Shown here: positions 54,543-63,300 of the stretch, in pieces
Numbering within the stretch: the stretch's first letter is position 1
Layout of the letters: every line of letters starts with the position of its first letter
From: DATBJJ01 sp963750915
GTDB taxonomy: Bacteria; Acidobacteriota; Vicinamibacteria; Vicinamibacterales; 2-12-FULL-66-21
DNA length: 64,000 nt
Reading direction: 5' to 3'
NCBI GenBank assembly: GCA_963750915.1
Contig: CAVVSF010000011.1
Coordinates: 248,001 to 312,000 of the forward strand
Position numbers and translations under genes: made by a program
The notes under the pieces: generated by a model
Told to the model about the DNA's origin: nothing
The model's database searches: none
The model's input: only the letters and a program-made list of their open reading frames with translations

Positions 54543-56345
54543 TAAGCGATTGAAGGATTGACCTCGTTCCACTTCGTTCCCCGCTCGTGGGCGAGCGCGA
54601 CCCGCAGCGTCGTCGCTTCGTCGTAGAGGCGCCCGGTCACCATCAGCATCAACGGCGCGTTGGCGACAAAGCCGGCGCGCACCGCGACCGCGGGATGGCC
54701 CGTCAGGTTGGTGATGCCGAGGCTGGTGCCGCCGGTCGGCGACAGGAAGACGTCGGTACTGCGACATCAGGGCGTCCATCTCACGCATCAACAGCGTCCG
54801 AATCCGCTGGGCGCGGATGTACTCGACCGCCGGGACGAATCGATGCGTCCGGAACGAGTTCGGCCAGGTGTTGAGCGACGGATCCTTGATCCCCTCGCTG
54901 CGCGTGAGGTCGTCGAACGCCGCCGCCGCCTCCGTGCTGAGCACGAAGCCGATCGCCGACGAGTATTCTGCCGCTTTGGCCGGGATGTCGATCGGGTGCA
55001 GCGTCGCACCGGCTTTGCGATAGACATCGAGCGCGTCGTTCAGCAGCTTCAGCCGCTCCTCGGCGCGCCGCCGCTGCTCTTCCGGGGAGACGCCGCCGCG
55101 GCCGCCCTCGCCGCCACGACCACGGCCGTCGCCGCGGCCGGCCTCGCCGCCCCGCCCGCGGCCGTCCGGCGGCGGCTCGAACTCCGACTTGATGTACCCG
55201 ATCTTCAGCTTCGAGAGCGGCAGGTCGGGATTCCACGTGAACGGCGCGTCGACGACCGTCTCGTCGCGCCCGTCCGGGCCGTAGATCGCGTTGAACACCA
55301 GCACGCAATCTTCGACCGAGCGGCACATCGGACCGATCTTGTCCATCGTCCAGCTCAGCGCCATCGCGCCGTGGCGGCTGACGCGGCCGTAGGTGGGGCG
55401 CAATCCGACGACGCCGTTGACGGCTGAGGGCGAGATGATGGAGCCGCGCGTTTCAGTGCCGACGGAGAAGCCGACGAGCCCGGCGGCCGTGGCCGAGCCC
55501 GGTCCGGCCGACGAGCCGCTCGATCCCGCGCGCGCCGGATCGTCCGGGTTCCATGGATTCTTCGTCAGGCCCTTGAACCAGCGATCGCCCTGCGCCAGCG
55601 CCCCCATCGACAGCTTCGCGACGAGGACGGCGCCGGCATCCCGCAGGCGCTCGACCGTCGTCGCGTCGTAGTCGAACACCTGGTTCTGGTACGGCGCCGC
55701 GCCCCAGGTCGTCGGGACGCCTTTGGTCGCGAACAGATCCTTTGCGCCCCACGGAATCCCGTGCAGCGGGCCCCGGTAGCGCCCGGCCCGAATCTCCTTG
55801 TCCGCGGCCGCCGCCTGCGCCAGCGCCAGGTCTTCGGTGAGCGTGACGACGCAGTTGAGCGCCGGCCCATGCTTCTTCAGCCGGTCCAGGTACATCCGCG
55901 TCAGCTCGGTGGCGCTGACGTCGCGCCGCTGGACGAGCGGCGCGATCGCCGTGATCGGCAGGAACGCGAGCTCGTCGAGCGACGACGGCCGGCGCCTCGG
56001 CCCCTGCAGGGTGACCTTGAGCTTCGCGTTCGGCGTCGCCGTTCCCTTCGGCGCCTTGCCTGGCAGCGACGGGCGGAACGTGACCGCCGGCTCGGTATCC
56101 AGCGGGACGTCGATCTTGCGCAGCGTCTCGTAGGTGTCGAGATTGCGGTTGACGCCGACGAGCGCCTGTTCCTCCTCGGCGTCGGAGAAGTCGACGCCGA
56201 AGATTTTCTCGCCGCACTCGAGGGTATCTTTCGAGATTCGCTGCGGCCGTTCCTGGCGCGCGAGCGCCGGCACCGCCAGGCTTCCGGCCACTGCCGCCGG
56301 CACGGCTTTCAGGAACCGCCGTCGTCTCGTCCGCGCGTCGCTCAT
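54542..56345 (-). CDS. Exported amidase-signature enzyme, frameshifted at about 54757
   Basis: About 600 residues after repair. A twin-arginine-like signal (RTRRRRFLKAVPAAVAGSLA) begins it. The amidase domain has the catalytic Lys in GIPWGAKDLFATKG, the Ser-cis-Ser-Lys pair in GSSGSSAGPGSATA and TRGSIISPSAVNG, and PMCRSVEDCVLVF. A Gly/Arg-rich insert (GRGRGGEAGRGDGRGRGG) lies near residue 405. The frame breaks after ALMSQY: removing one base gives SQYDVFLSPTGGTSLG and a stop at 54542. GGAGG is 4 bases before the ATG at 56345. It hydrolyses an amide outside the cytoplasm; substrate unknown. Confidence 0.85.
54755..54761 (+). other. One-base frameshift site (CGGTACT) in the amidase gene
   Basis: Coding CAGTACCGAC instead of CAGTACGAC. 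It is the fourth of five matching sites. Confidence 0.8.
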
Positions 56346-56394
56346 CGTTCCTCCCACCGCCCGTGATTCGGCCGCCGCCTCGTCCGCCTGCCGA

Positions 56395-57384
56395 TCAGTT
56401 CTTCAACTTGAATCCGGCCGGGACCTCGACGTCGGTCGCGGCGACGGTCGGCGCGATCTCGAGCGTCTCCGAGATGATCGTCATGATGACCGCGCGGGGG
56501 CTGTCGTTCTTCTTCATGACGCGGCGCGCCAGCATGCCGCTCAGCCCGCTGCCGCTCGCCGACTTGCTGTCCGCTTCGATCTGCGCCTTGCTCTTGACCC
56601 CCTCGAACGTCATCGTCGTCGCCAGCGCCGTGCCCTTGAGCGCTCTGCGCTCCTGGCCGAGCCGATCCATCGCCGGCTTGACCATCGGGTAGATCGCGGC
56701 AATCGTCGCCATCTGTTCGGCGGAGATCGTCGCCGTCTCCGGCGCGATGGCCTTCCAGTACTTCAGCTCGAACTCGGCCATCTCCTTGAGAGCCGGGATG
56801 TCCGGTCCAAGCCACGAGTCGGCCGTGAGCACGAGGCCGCCGCTCTCGTCGAGGGTCTTGCCCTTCTCCCGAACGGTCAGCGTGATGATGACCTGGCGCG
56901 CGTCGTAGCCGACGAGCTGCTTGGTCTGGCCGGTTTCCTTGACGTCGAGATCGAACTCGACTTCGGCCTGCTTCTCGCCGCTCGGCGGCGGCTGCCCCTC
57001 CTTGGGCGCCTCTTTCGCTGCCTCTTTTGCCTCCTTTGCCGCACGCTCCTGTGCCTCGCGCAGCTGGCGCCGCAGCTCCTCGAACGTCGTCACGCGGTAT
57101 TCCTTCTTCCGCATGTCGATGTCGTAGACCTTCTCCTCGCCGAGATCGACGATGCGTCCGGTCGTGTCGGTGAAGGTGGCCTTTCGCGACCCCTTGAGGG
57201 CGTTGCTCGACACGATGCCTTCGCTGGCGGCCTTGCCGCCAAACATCCTGGCCGCCGTGCCGAGCGCGCCTTCGAACTTGACCTGGCCCTTCTCGCGTGT
57301 CTTGACGTCAGCGAAGGCCGGGACCGTAGCGAGCAGAGCGATCGAGAGGCTGAGGACGCTCGAGCGGCGAAACGACAACTGCAT
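56395..57384 (-). CDS. Secreted protein of unknown function
   Basis: A 329-residue protein with a signal peptide ending at about AFADV (residue 25). KGQVKFEGALGTAARMFGGK and TDTTGRIVDLGEEKVYDID form a beta-rich start; a charged Ala/Glu/Lys helix (about 95-125) and a PPPSG linker follow, then strands (VGYDARQVIITLTVREKGK) and helices. The ATG at 57384 follows GGAGG. Its length and lack of catalytic signature leave the function open. It diverges from the RidA gene. Confidence 0.65.
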   Translation of the reverse strand: MQLSFRRSSVLSLSIALLATVPAFADVKTREKGQVKFEGALGTAARMFGGKAASEGIVSSNALKGSRKATFTDTTGRIVDLGEEKVYDIDMRKKEYRVTTFEELRRQLREAQERAAKEAKEAAKEAPKEGQPPPSGEKQAEVEFDLDVKETGQTKQLVGYDARQVIITLTVREKGKTLDESGGLVLTADSWLGPDIPALKEMAEFELKYWKAIAPETATISAEQMATIAAIYPMVKPAMDRLGQERRALKGTALATTMTFEGVKSKAQIEADSKSASGSGLSGMLARRVMKKNDSPRAVIMTIISETLEIAPTVAATDVEVPAGFKLKN

Positions 57385-57446
57385 AGGGACACCTCCGAAT
57401 GGATGACAGCACGATTCTACACGGCCGTCCGCGTCCGGCGCCGGCA

Positions 57447-57452
57447 TACAAT
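57447..57452 (+). promoter_or_regulatory. -10 box TACAAT before the RidA-like gene
   Basis: TACAAT lies 7 bases before the ATG at 57460 and overlaps an earlier in-frame ATG at 57451, so it favours the later start. Confidence 0.5.
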
Positions 57453-57459
57453 GGCGCCT

Positions 57460-58645
57460 ATGCGCGCGCTCGTGCCGCTCCTGCTGCTGTCGGCCATCAT
57501 GTCAATGCAGACCCCGTCGAAAGAGATTGTCACGGCCGGGCCCGCGCCGGTCGGACCCTACAGTCCCGCGGTCAAGGCGGGCGGGTTGATTTACGTATCG
57601 GGAACGCTCGCCCAGGACGGGGCCGGCGCGATCGTCGGCAAGGGCGACGTCGGTGCCCAGACCCGCCGGGTCATCGAGCGCATGCGCGAGATCCTTGCCG
57701 CCTCCGGCTCCTCGCTCGAGCAGGTGGTTTCGGCGACGGTCTTCATCAAGCAGCAGTCGGATTTCGCCGCGATGAACGAGGCCTACCGCGGCTTCTGGAC
57801 GACGGACCCGCCGGTACGCACGACGATCGTCAGCGACCTCGTTCTCCCGGATGCGCTGGTCGAGATATCGATGATCGCGGTGCCGAAAGGCGGCGAGCGC
57901 GTCGTCATCCACCCGTCCGACTGGGTCAAGTCGCCGAACCCGTACAGCTACGCCATCCGCACCGGCGACACGTTGTTTCTCGCCGGCCTGGTATCGCGCA
58001 ACGGCCGCGACAACAGCGTCGTGCCCGGCGACGTGACGGCGCAGACGACGACGGTGCTCGACAATGCCGGCGAGCTGCTGAAGGCGGCGGGGATGTCGGT
58101 ACTCGAACGTCGTCAGCGCGAGGGTGTACCTGCCGGACCTGGCCGGTTTCCAGCAGATGAACGCCGTCTACCGCAAGTATTTCGCGGCGGCGCCGCCGGC
58201 GCGCGCGACGGTGCTGGCGGCGCTGGCGGGTCCGCAGTACAACGTCGAGATCACGCTGGTGGCGTCGTCGTCAGCCAGGGAGGTCGTCGCCGACGGCCGA
58301 CCCGTGAACCCCAACCTCAGCGCGGCGATTGGCGCCGGCAGCCGCGTCTACGTTTCGGGGATGCTGGGCAACCTGGCGGGGAACAAGGGCGACGTCGCGG
58401 CCCAGACGCGCGAGACGCTCGATCGGATTCGTGTCGCCCTCACCGCGGCGGGGGCGTCGCCGGCGGACGTCGTCGACGCCACGGTCTACCTGACGGAGCT
58501 CGCGGGCTTCGCGGCGATGAACGACGTCTATCGAAGTTTCTTCGGCCGTGATTTTCCCGCCCGCACGACCATCGGGTCGGGCCTCGTCGTCGCTGACGGC
58601 GTCGTCGAGATCATGGTCACCGCCGAACGGCCGCCTCACCGGTAA
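57460..58645 (+). CDS. Exported protein with three RidA/YjgF domains, frameshifted at about 58099
   Basis: About 395 residues after repair: a signal peptide (RALVPLLLLSAIMSMQ), then three tandem RidA units. Unit 1 has GPYSPAVKAGGLIYVSGTLA and FAAMNEAYRGFW; unit 2 has YAIRTGDTLFLAGLVSR and, after the break, YLPDLAGFQQMNAVYRKYF; unit 3 has VYVSGMLGNLAGNKGDVAAQ and FAAMNDVYRSFF. RidA proteins deaminate reactive enamines as trimers; one chain with three units could form a single-chain trimer. Removing one G of TCGGTAC joins units. Export makes the usual cytosolic role unlikely. Confidence 0.85.
58097..58103 (+). other. One-base frameshift site (CGGTACT) in the RidA-like gene
   Basis: GGGATGTCGGTACTCG read as GGGATGTCGTACTCG gives GMSYSNVVSARVYLP, continuous with the second RidA unit. 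Confidence 0.85.
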
Positions 58646-58658
58646 GCGTTTCAGGGCG

Positions 58659-59639
58659 ATGGCATCAGAACCCGCGGCGCCGCCCATCCGCATCGGCATC
58701 TCGGCATGTCTCCTCGGCGAGGAGGTGCGCTTCGACGGCGGCCACAAGCGCGATCGCTTCCTGACCGACGTTCTCGGCCGGCACGTCGAATGGGTGCCGA
58801 TCTGTCCCGAGGTCGAGATGGGCCTCGGAACGCCGCGTGAGACCCTGCGCCTCGTACGCGATCCGCGGCAGAGCAGCGGCCTGCGGATGCTCACCACGCG
58901 CACCGGCATCGATCACACCGACGGCATGAACAGGTGGTCGCGGCGGCGGCTCGACGTACTGGCGCGGGAAGAGGCAAATCTCTGCGGCTACGTCCTCAAG
59001 AAGGATTCGCCGAGCTGCGGCATGGAGCGGGTGAAGACGTACGGCGCGGGCGGCATGCCGGAACGCAACGGCGTCGGCCTCTTTGCCGCGTCGCTGATGC
59101 AGAAGTTTCCGACGCTGCCGATCGAGGAAGAAGGCCGGCTGTCCGATCCGCGGCTGCGCGAGAACTTCATCGAGCGCGTCTTCGCCTGCCGCCGACTCAA
59201 GGACCTCTTCGTCGGCGGCTGGACCCTCGGCCAGCTCGTGGCCTACCATACCCGCCACAAGATGGCGCTGCTCGCGCACTCGACCACGCGCTACCAGGCG
59301 CTGGGCCGGCTCGTTGCCGACGCGCGCGCGCGCACGAAACGCGAGCTGCGCGAGGCCTACGAGCGCCTGTTCATGGAGACGCTGTCGCTGATGGCGACGC
59401 CGCGCCGCCACACCAACGTGCTGACGCACATGGCCGGCCACCTGAAGAAGCAGCTCGACGCCGGATCGAAGCAGGAGCTGATGCAGGCGATCGAGTCGTA
59501 CCGCCAGGGGCTGGTGCCGCGGGTCGTGCCGCTGACGCTGCTGAAGCATCACGTCCGCGTCCACGGCGTCGACTACCTCGCCAGCCAGTCGTATCTCGAC
59601 CCCGATCCGCGCGAACTGATGCTGCGCAACCATGTCTGA
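58659..59639 (+). CDS. DUF523/DUF1722 (YbgA-like) protein
   Basis: A 326-residue cytoplasmic protein with two domains. The DUF523 part (about 8-155) has ISACLLGEEVRFDGGHKRD, CPEVEMGLGTPRE and KKDSPSCGMERVK, with conserved Cys residues. The DUF1722 part (about 205-325) has LVAYHTRHKMALLAHSTTRY and TNVLTHMAGHLKKQL. Such fusions occur with photolyase or nucleotide genes; the activity is uncertain. The ATG lies in an open frame 14 bases after the RidA stop. FdhD overlaps its stop by 8 bases, so they may be co-transcribed. Confidence 0.88.
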   Translation: MASEPAAPPIRIGISACLLGEEVRFDGGHKRDRFLTDVLGRHVEWVPICPEVEMGLGTPRETLRLVRDPRQSSGLRMLTTRTGIDHTDGMNRWSRRRLDVLAREEANLCGYVLKKDSPSCGMERVKTYGAGGMPERNGVGLFAASLMQKFPTLPIEEEGRLSDPRLRENFIERVFACRRLKDLFVGGWTLGQLVAYHTRHKMALLAHSTTRYQALGRLVADARARTKRELREAYERLFMETLSLMATPRRHTNVLTHMAGHLKKQLDAGSKQELMQAIESYRQGLVPRVVPLTLLKHHVRVHGVDYLASQSYLDPDPRELMLRNHV

Positions 59640-60507
59640 ACCGATCGACCGAGATCCGCCGGCGACGTCAGCGGCAGCGTTCGTCGCCGTGTCGGTGACG
59701 CGCGTCGGTCGTGCCGGGCGGGGCCAGGATGGTCCGGCTGCGGACACCGCCGCGGTCGAGGAACCGCTCGAGGTGCGGCTGCACGGCCGGCCGTTCGCCG
59801 TCGTGATGCGGACGCCCGGCGACGACCGCGAGCTCGCGGCCGGATTCCTGTTCGCCGAGGGCGTGGTGCAATCGGCCGACGAGATCGGCGCCATCGAGCA
59901 CTGCCGCCACCCCGATCGCCCGGACGTTCACAACGTCGTCGACGTCTATCTCCTCGGGCCGGCGCGCGCGTCGCTCGACGACCAGCTCGCGACCCGCCGC
60001 AACGTCGTCACCAGCGCGGCCTGCGGCATGTGCGGCCGCGTGACCATCGACGCGCTGCGAACGCGCGCCGCCCCGATCGCCGATCGAACGACGATGACCA
60101 GGGCGGTCGCCGCGTCGCTGCCGGAAGTGCTGAGGCTGCGGCAGCGCGTGTTCGACGATACCGGCGGGCTGCACGCCGCGGGGTTGTTCGATGCGACCGG
60201 AGCCTGCCTGCTGTCGCGCGAGGACGTCGGCCGGCACAACGCCGTCGACAAGATCGTGGGGGCGATGCTGGTGGCGGATCGGCTGCCGCTTTCCGGCTGC
60301 GCGCTCGCCGTCAGCGGCCGCACGTCCTTCGAGATCGTCCAGAAGGCATGGCTGGCGGGGATCGGCCTGTTGTGCGCAGTGTCTGCCCCCTCCAGCCTCG
60401 CCATCGAGCTCGCGGAAGCCGCGGGCATAACGCTGCTCGGGTTCGTCCGCGCCGGCGGTTTCAACATCTACACTCATCCGAATCGAATACCTGACATCGG
60501 CGCGTGA
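59632..60507 (+). CDS. fdhD: Formate dehydrogenase accessory sulfurtransferase FdhD
   Basis: A 291-residue cytoplasmic protein. The catalytic CGMCG (about residues 131-135) binds and transfers sulfur from the cysteine desulfurase to the molybdenum cofactor. The family is clear from EEPLEVRLHGRPFAVVMRTP, DRELAAGFLFAEG, FDDTGGLHAAGLFDATG and REDVGRHNAVDKIVG. It is needed for formate-dehydrogenase-type enzymes, none of which lies in this window. Its ATG overlaps the previous stop by 8 bases. Confidence 0.93.
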   Translation: MSEPIDRDPPATSAAAFVAVSVTRVGRAGRGQDGPAADTAAVEEPLEVRLHGRPFAVVMRTPGDDRELAAGFLFAEGVVQSADEIGAIEHCRHPDRPDVHNVVDVYLLGPARASLDDQLATRRNVVTSAACGMCGRVTIDALRTRAAPIADRTTMTRAVAASLPEVLRLRQRVFDDTGGLHAAGLFDATGACLLSREDVGRHNAVDKIVGAMLVADRLPLSGCALAVSGRTSFEIVQKAWLAGIGLLCAVSAPSSLAIELAEAAGITLLGFVRAGGFNIYTHPNRIPDIGA

Positions 60508-60654
60508 CGCGGGCGCCGCGAGCGCGGCGGTCCAGCTGGATGCCGGACGTCACTGCAGGGGTCCGTGTGTGGAGCCGGTTACCACCTGACCGTGCAGTCT
60601 GCGCGAGAACGGGCCGAAAACCCGTGGCACCCGCGTTGCTCCAGATCCGGCAGG

Positions 60655-62877
60655 ATGCGAGGCAGGCTGCTCATCGGTGCCGTCGTGGCGGTCACATGTG
60701 CCGTCGCATATGCCGCATACCGGGTCGTCTCATTCACGCGCCTGGTCGCCCTCGAGTTGTCAGGCGCCGCCGACCTTGTGCAACTGCGCCGTCGGCCGCA
60801 GTCGACGATCGTGCTCGATCGACGCGGTAACCCCGCGTTCACGTTTTACGCCGAGCGGCGCACCGACGTCGGCATCGATCGCGTATCGCGCCGCATGGTC
60901 GACGCCATGCTCGCCGTCGAGGACAAGCGGTTCCATTCACATTACGGCCTCGACCCGATCCGGATCGCCGGCGCCGCCTGGCGCAACCTCCGCGCCCGGC
61001 GGATCGCGGAAGGTGGCAGCACGATCACGCAGCAACTGGCGCGCGCCGACCGCCTGACCGGCGTCCGCACGTTCGAACGCAAAATCCGCGAGGCCGCGAT
61101 CGCGGTTCAGCTCGAACGGCGCTACAGCAAAGCGCAGATCCTGCAGGAATATCTCAACACCGTGTATTTCGGCGAGGGCCTCTACGGCGTCGAAGCGGCA
61201 GCGCGCGGGTATTTCGGCAAGGCTGCCGCCGACCTCGACGTCGCGGAAGCAGCGCTGCTGGCAGCGATCGTCCGGGCGCCGTCGACCGATGCGCCGGGAG
61301 TCTCGCCGGAGCGGGCGCGCCGCCGCCGCGATCTGGTCCTGCGCCTGATGCGGCAGCAGGACCTGCTGTCGGACGCCGAGCACGCCGCTGCCGTCGCGAC
61401 GAAGCTGCCGGACAAATCGCGCGGGACGCAGGCGGACGCGTCCGCCGACGGCTACTTCCAGGAAGAAGTACGACGCCAGCTGGTGCGGATGTTCGGTGCC
61501 GATCGGGTGCTGCGGGGCGGGCTGCGCGTGCACTCGACATTCGACCCGGAGTTGCAGCGCGCGGCCGAGACGGTGATTCGCGGCCAGGTCCAGGAAATTG
61601 CGAAGAGCCGGCGCGGGGCGGCGGACCTGCAGGGCAGCCTGGTCGCGCTGGATCCCGCGACCGGCGACGTGCTCGCGCTGGTTGGCGGACGCGATTTCAA
61701 GGAGAGCGCGTTCAACCGCGCTACCCAGGCGCATCGCCAGGCGGGGTCGGCGTTCAAGCCGATTCTCTACGCGGCTGCGCTCGAGCGCGGCTACGCACCG
61801 GGCTCGATGCTGCGCGAGCTCGACGTCCCGATTGAAACGACCGAGGGAGCGTGGCTGCCGTCGGGCGAGCACGAGGAGAATGAAGTCACGCTGCGCCGGT
61901 CGCTGAAAGTCTCGAGCAATCGCGCCGCGGCGCAGCTGCTGCGCCAGGTCGGCCTGCACACGACCGTCGACTACGCGCATCGGCTCGGGATCACGTCGCC
62001 GCTGCCGATGGTGCCGTCGCTGGCGCTCGGTACCGGCGAAGTGACTCTGCTCGAGCTCACCGCCGCCTACGGCGCGTTCGCGCACCAGGGGCTGCGCGCG
62101 ACGCCACGGCTCATCACCCGGGTCGAAGACGCCGACGGGAGGCTGGCATGGGCCGCGCCGACGGATACGGTCAGGGCGGTCAGCCCGACGACCGCCTTCC
62201 TGATGTCGAGCATGCTGTCGGACGTCGTCACGGGCGGGACTGCCACCGGCGTGCGGTCCGCCGGCTTCACGCTGCCGGCGGCCGGGAAGACCGGCACGAC
62301 CGACGACTACGCTGATGCCTGGTTCATCGGCTACACGCCGCACCTCGTTACAGGCGTGTGGTTTGGCCTCGACACCCCCGCACCAATCATGCGGCGTGGC
62401 TTTGCCGGCACCGTCGCGGTGCCGGCCTGGGCCAGGTTCATGAAAGCGGCGACGCACGGCGCCAAGGCGCAGTGGTATGACGTACCGGCCGACGTCGAGA
62501 AGGTGTCGATCTGCCGCGCCAGTGGCGGCCGCGCCGGCGCCGGCTGTCTCCACCAGGGGGTGGAGGTCGCATGGTCCGGCGGCGGCAGCTGGTCGGTCGA
62601 CGTCGTCGCGCCGCTGCCGCCGAGGCAGCCGCCGATCTTCGAGGATTACTTTCCGCGCGGCTTCGTCGCGGACGAGCTTTGCCCGCTCCACAATCCGGCG
62701 GTGAACGATGTCGCGGCCGACCGGTCGGCCGCCATCCCGCTCGCGGGTTCCGGGGAATCTTCACCGACCGGTACTTCGGGACGTGCACCAGAACGGCAAC
62801 AGGAAGTCGTCGTCGAGCGGCGGCTGCGGCCGGACGGCAGCGTCGCGATCGTGATGCGGGGCGGCGGCGTTCGTTGA
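60655..62877 (+). CDS. Bifunctional class A penicillin-binding protein (PBP1-like)
   Basis: A 740-residue inner-membrane enzyme polymerising and cross-linking peptidoglycan. A membrane helix (about 5-27) precedes the glycosyltransferase domain: VEDKRFHSHYGLDPI with the catalytic Glu (about 84), EGGSTITQQLAR and YLNTVYFGEGLYGVEAA. The transpeptidase has SxxK in GSAFKPI (about 366), the SSN motif (about 420) and KTGTT (about 545). The last 110 residues are a Pro/Gly-rich tail. The ATG at 60655 is preferred over a longer frame lacking a membrane start. The 147-base gap before it holds a weak hairpin only. Confidence 0.93.
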   Translation: MRGRLLIGAVVAVTCAVAYAAYRVVSFTRLVALELSGAADLVQLRRRPQSTIVLDRRGNPAFTFYAERRTDVGIDRVSRRMVDAMLAVEDKRFHSHYGLDPIRIAGAAWRNLRARRIAEGGSTITQQLARADRLTGVRTFERKIREAAIAVQLERRYSKAQILQEYLNTVYFGEGLYGVEAAARGYFGKAAADLDVAEAALLAAIVRAPSTDAPGVSPERARRRRDLVLRLMRQQDLLSDAEHAAAVATKLPDKSRGTQADASADGYFQEEVRRQLVRMFGADRVLRGGLRVHSTFDPELQRAAETVIRGQVQEIAKSRRGAADLQGSLVALDPATGDVLALVGGRDFKESAFNRATQAHRQAGSAFKPILYAAALERGYAPGSMLRELDVPIETTEGAWLPSGEHEENEVTLRRSLKVSSNRAAAQLLRQVGLHTTVDYAHRLGITSPLPMVPSLALGTGEVTLLELTAAYGAFAHQGLRATPRLITRVEDADGRLAWAAPTDTVRAVSPTTAFLMSSMLSDVVTGGTATGVRSAGFTLPAAGKTGTTDDYADAWFIGYTPHLVTGVWFGLDTPAPIMRRGFAGTVAVPAWARFMKAATHGAKAQWYDVPADVEKVSICRASGGRAGAGCLHQGVEVAWSGGGSWSVDVVAPLPPRQPPIFEDYFPRGFVADELCPLHNPAVNDVAADRSAAIPLAGSGESSPTGTSGRAPERQQEVVVERRLRPDGSVAIVMRGGGVR

Positions 62878-62895
62878 TCGCGCTTGCCGGACCCG

Positions 62896-63300
62896 TCAGG
62901 AACTGAACGTTCTCGCCGCGAGCATCAAGAAAAGGACAGCGTTCGAGAAGTGGCCGGTCCAGCAGATCCGGCACTCATAGCCGTTCACGATCAGGCTGCG
63001 GCCCAGAAAGGCGCTCATCGCGACGGCCGGAACTGTCATCACCAGGAGCAGCCAGTCCGGCGCGCCAGCGATCAGGCCGATCGCGAGCAGGAGATAAAGG
63101 AGCAAGCCCAGCGACGCGTTCGGAACGCCGAGCAGGCGCGAGCGCGGGTTGCGGAACAGGACGGCGCAGCCGCCGTCTTCCAGGCGACACATCTCCGGGC
63201 CGGTGAGCCACGCCGGCAACGTGCGGTAGTGACCGTAGAGCGCGGCGGCCGCCGCCGCGGTTCCCCCGGCGAGGGCGAGCGTAATCACGACGCCTGACAT
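62896..63300 (-). CDS. Small VKOR-family membrane disulfide oxidoreductase
   Basis: A 134-residue membrane protein with four helices. MCRLEDGGC and later CRIC match the paired Cys sites of vitamin K epoxide reductase proteins; LLGVPNASLGLLLYLLLAIG is a conserved helix. It would reoxidise a thioredoxin-like partner using quinone, but no DsbA-like domain or gene is present. The ATG at 63300 (MSGVVITLALAGG) is preferred over an upstream extension and overlaps the end of the Fpg/Nei gene by 16 bases. Confidence 0.8.
   Translation of the reverse strand: MSGVVITLALAGGTAAAAAALYGHYRTLPAWLTGPEMCRLEDGGCAVLFRNPRSRLLGVPNASLGLLLYLLLAIGLIAGAPDWLLLVMTVPAVAMSAFLGRSLIVNGYECRICWTGHFSNAVLFLMLAARTFSS

Noticed and set aside
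60508..60654. Molybdenum-cofactor riboswitch between fdhD and the PBP gene
   Set aside because: Only a small ACGGG/CCCGT hairpin (60609-60625) is seen; the conserved riboswitch core is not, and the downstream gene is a PBP.
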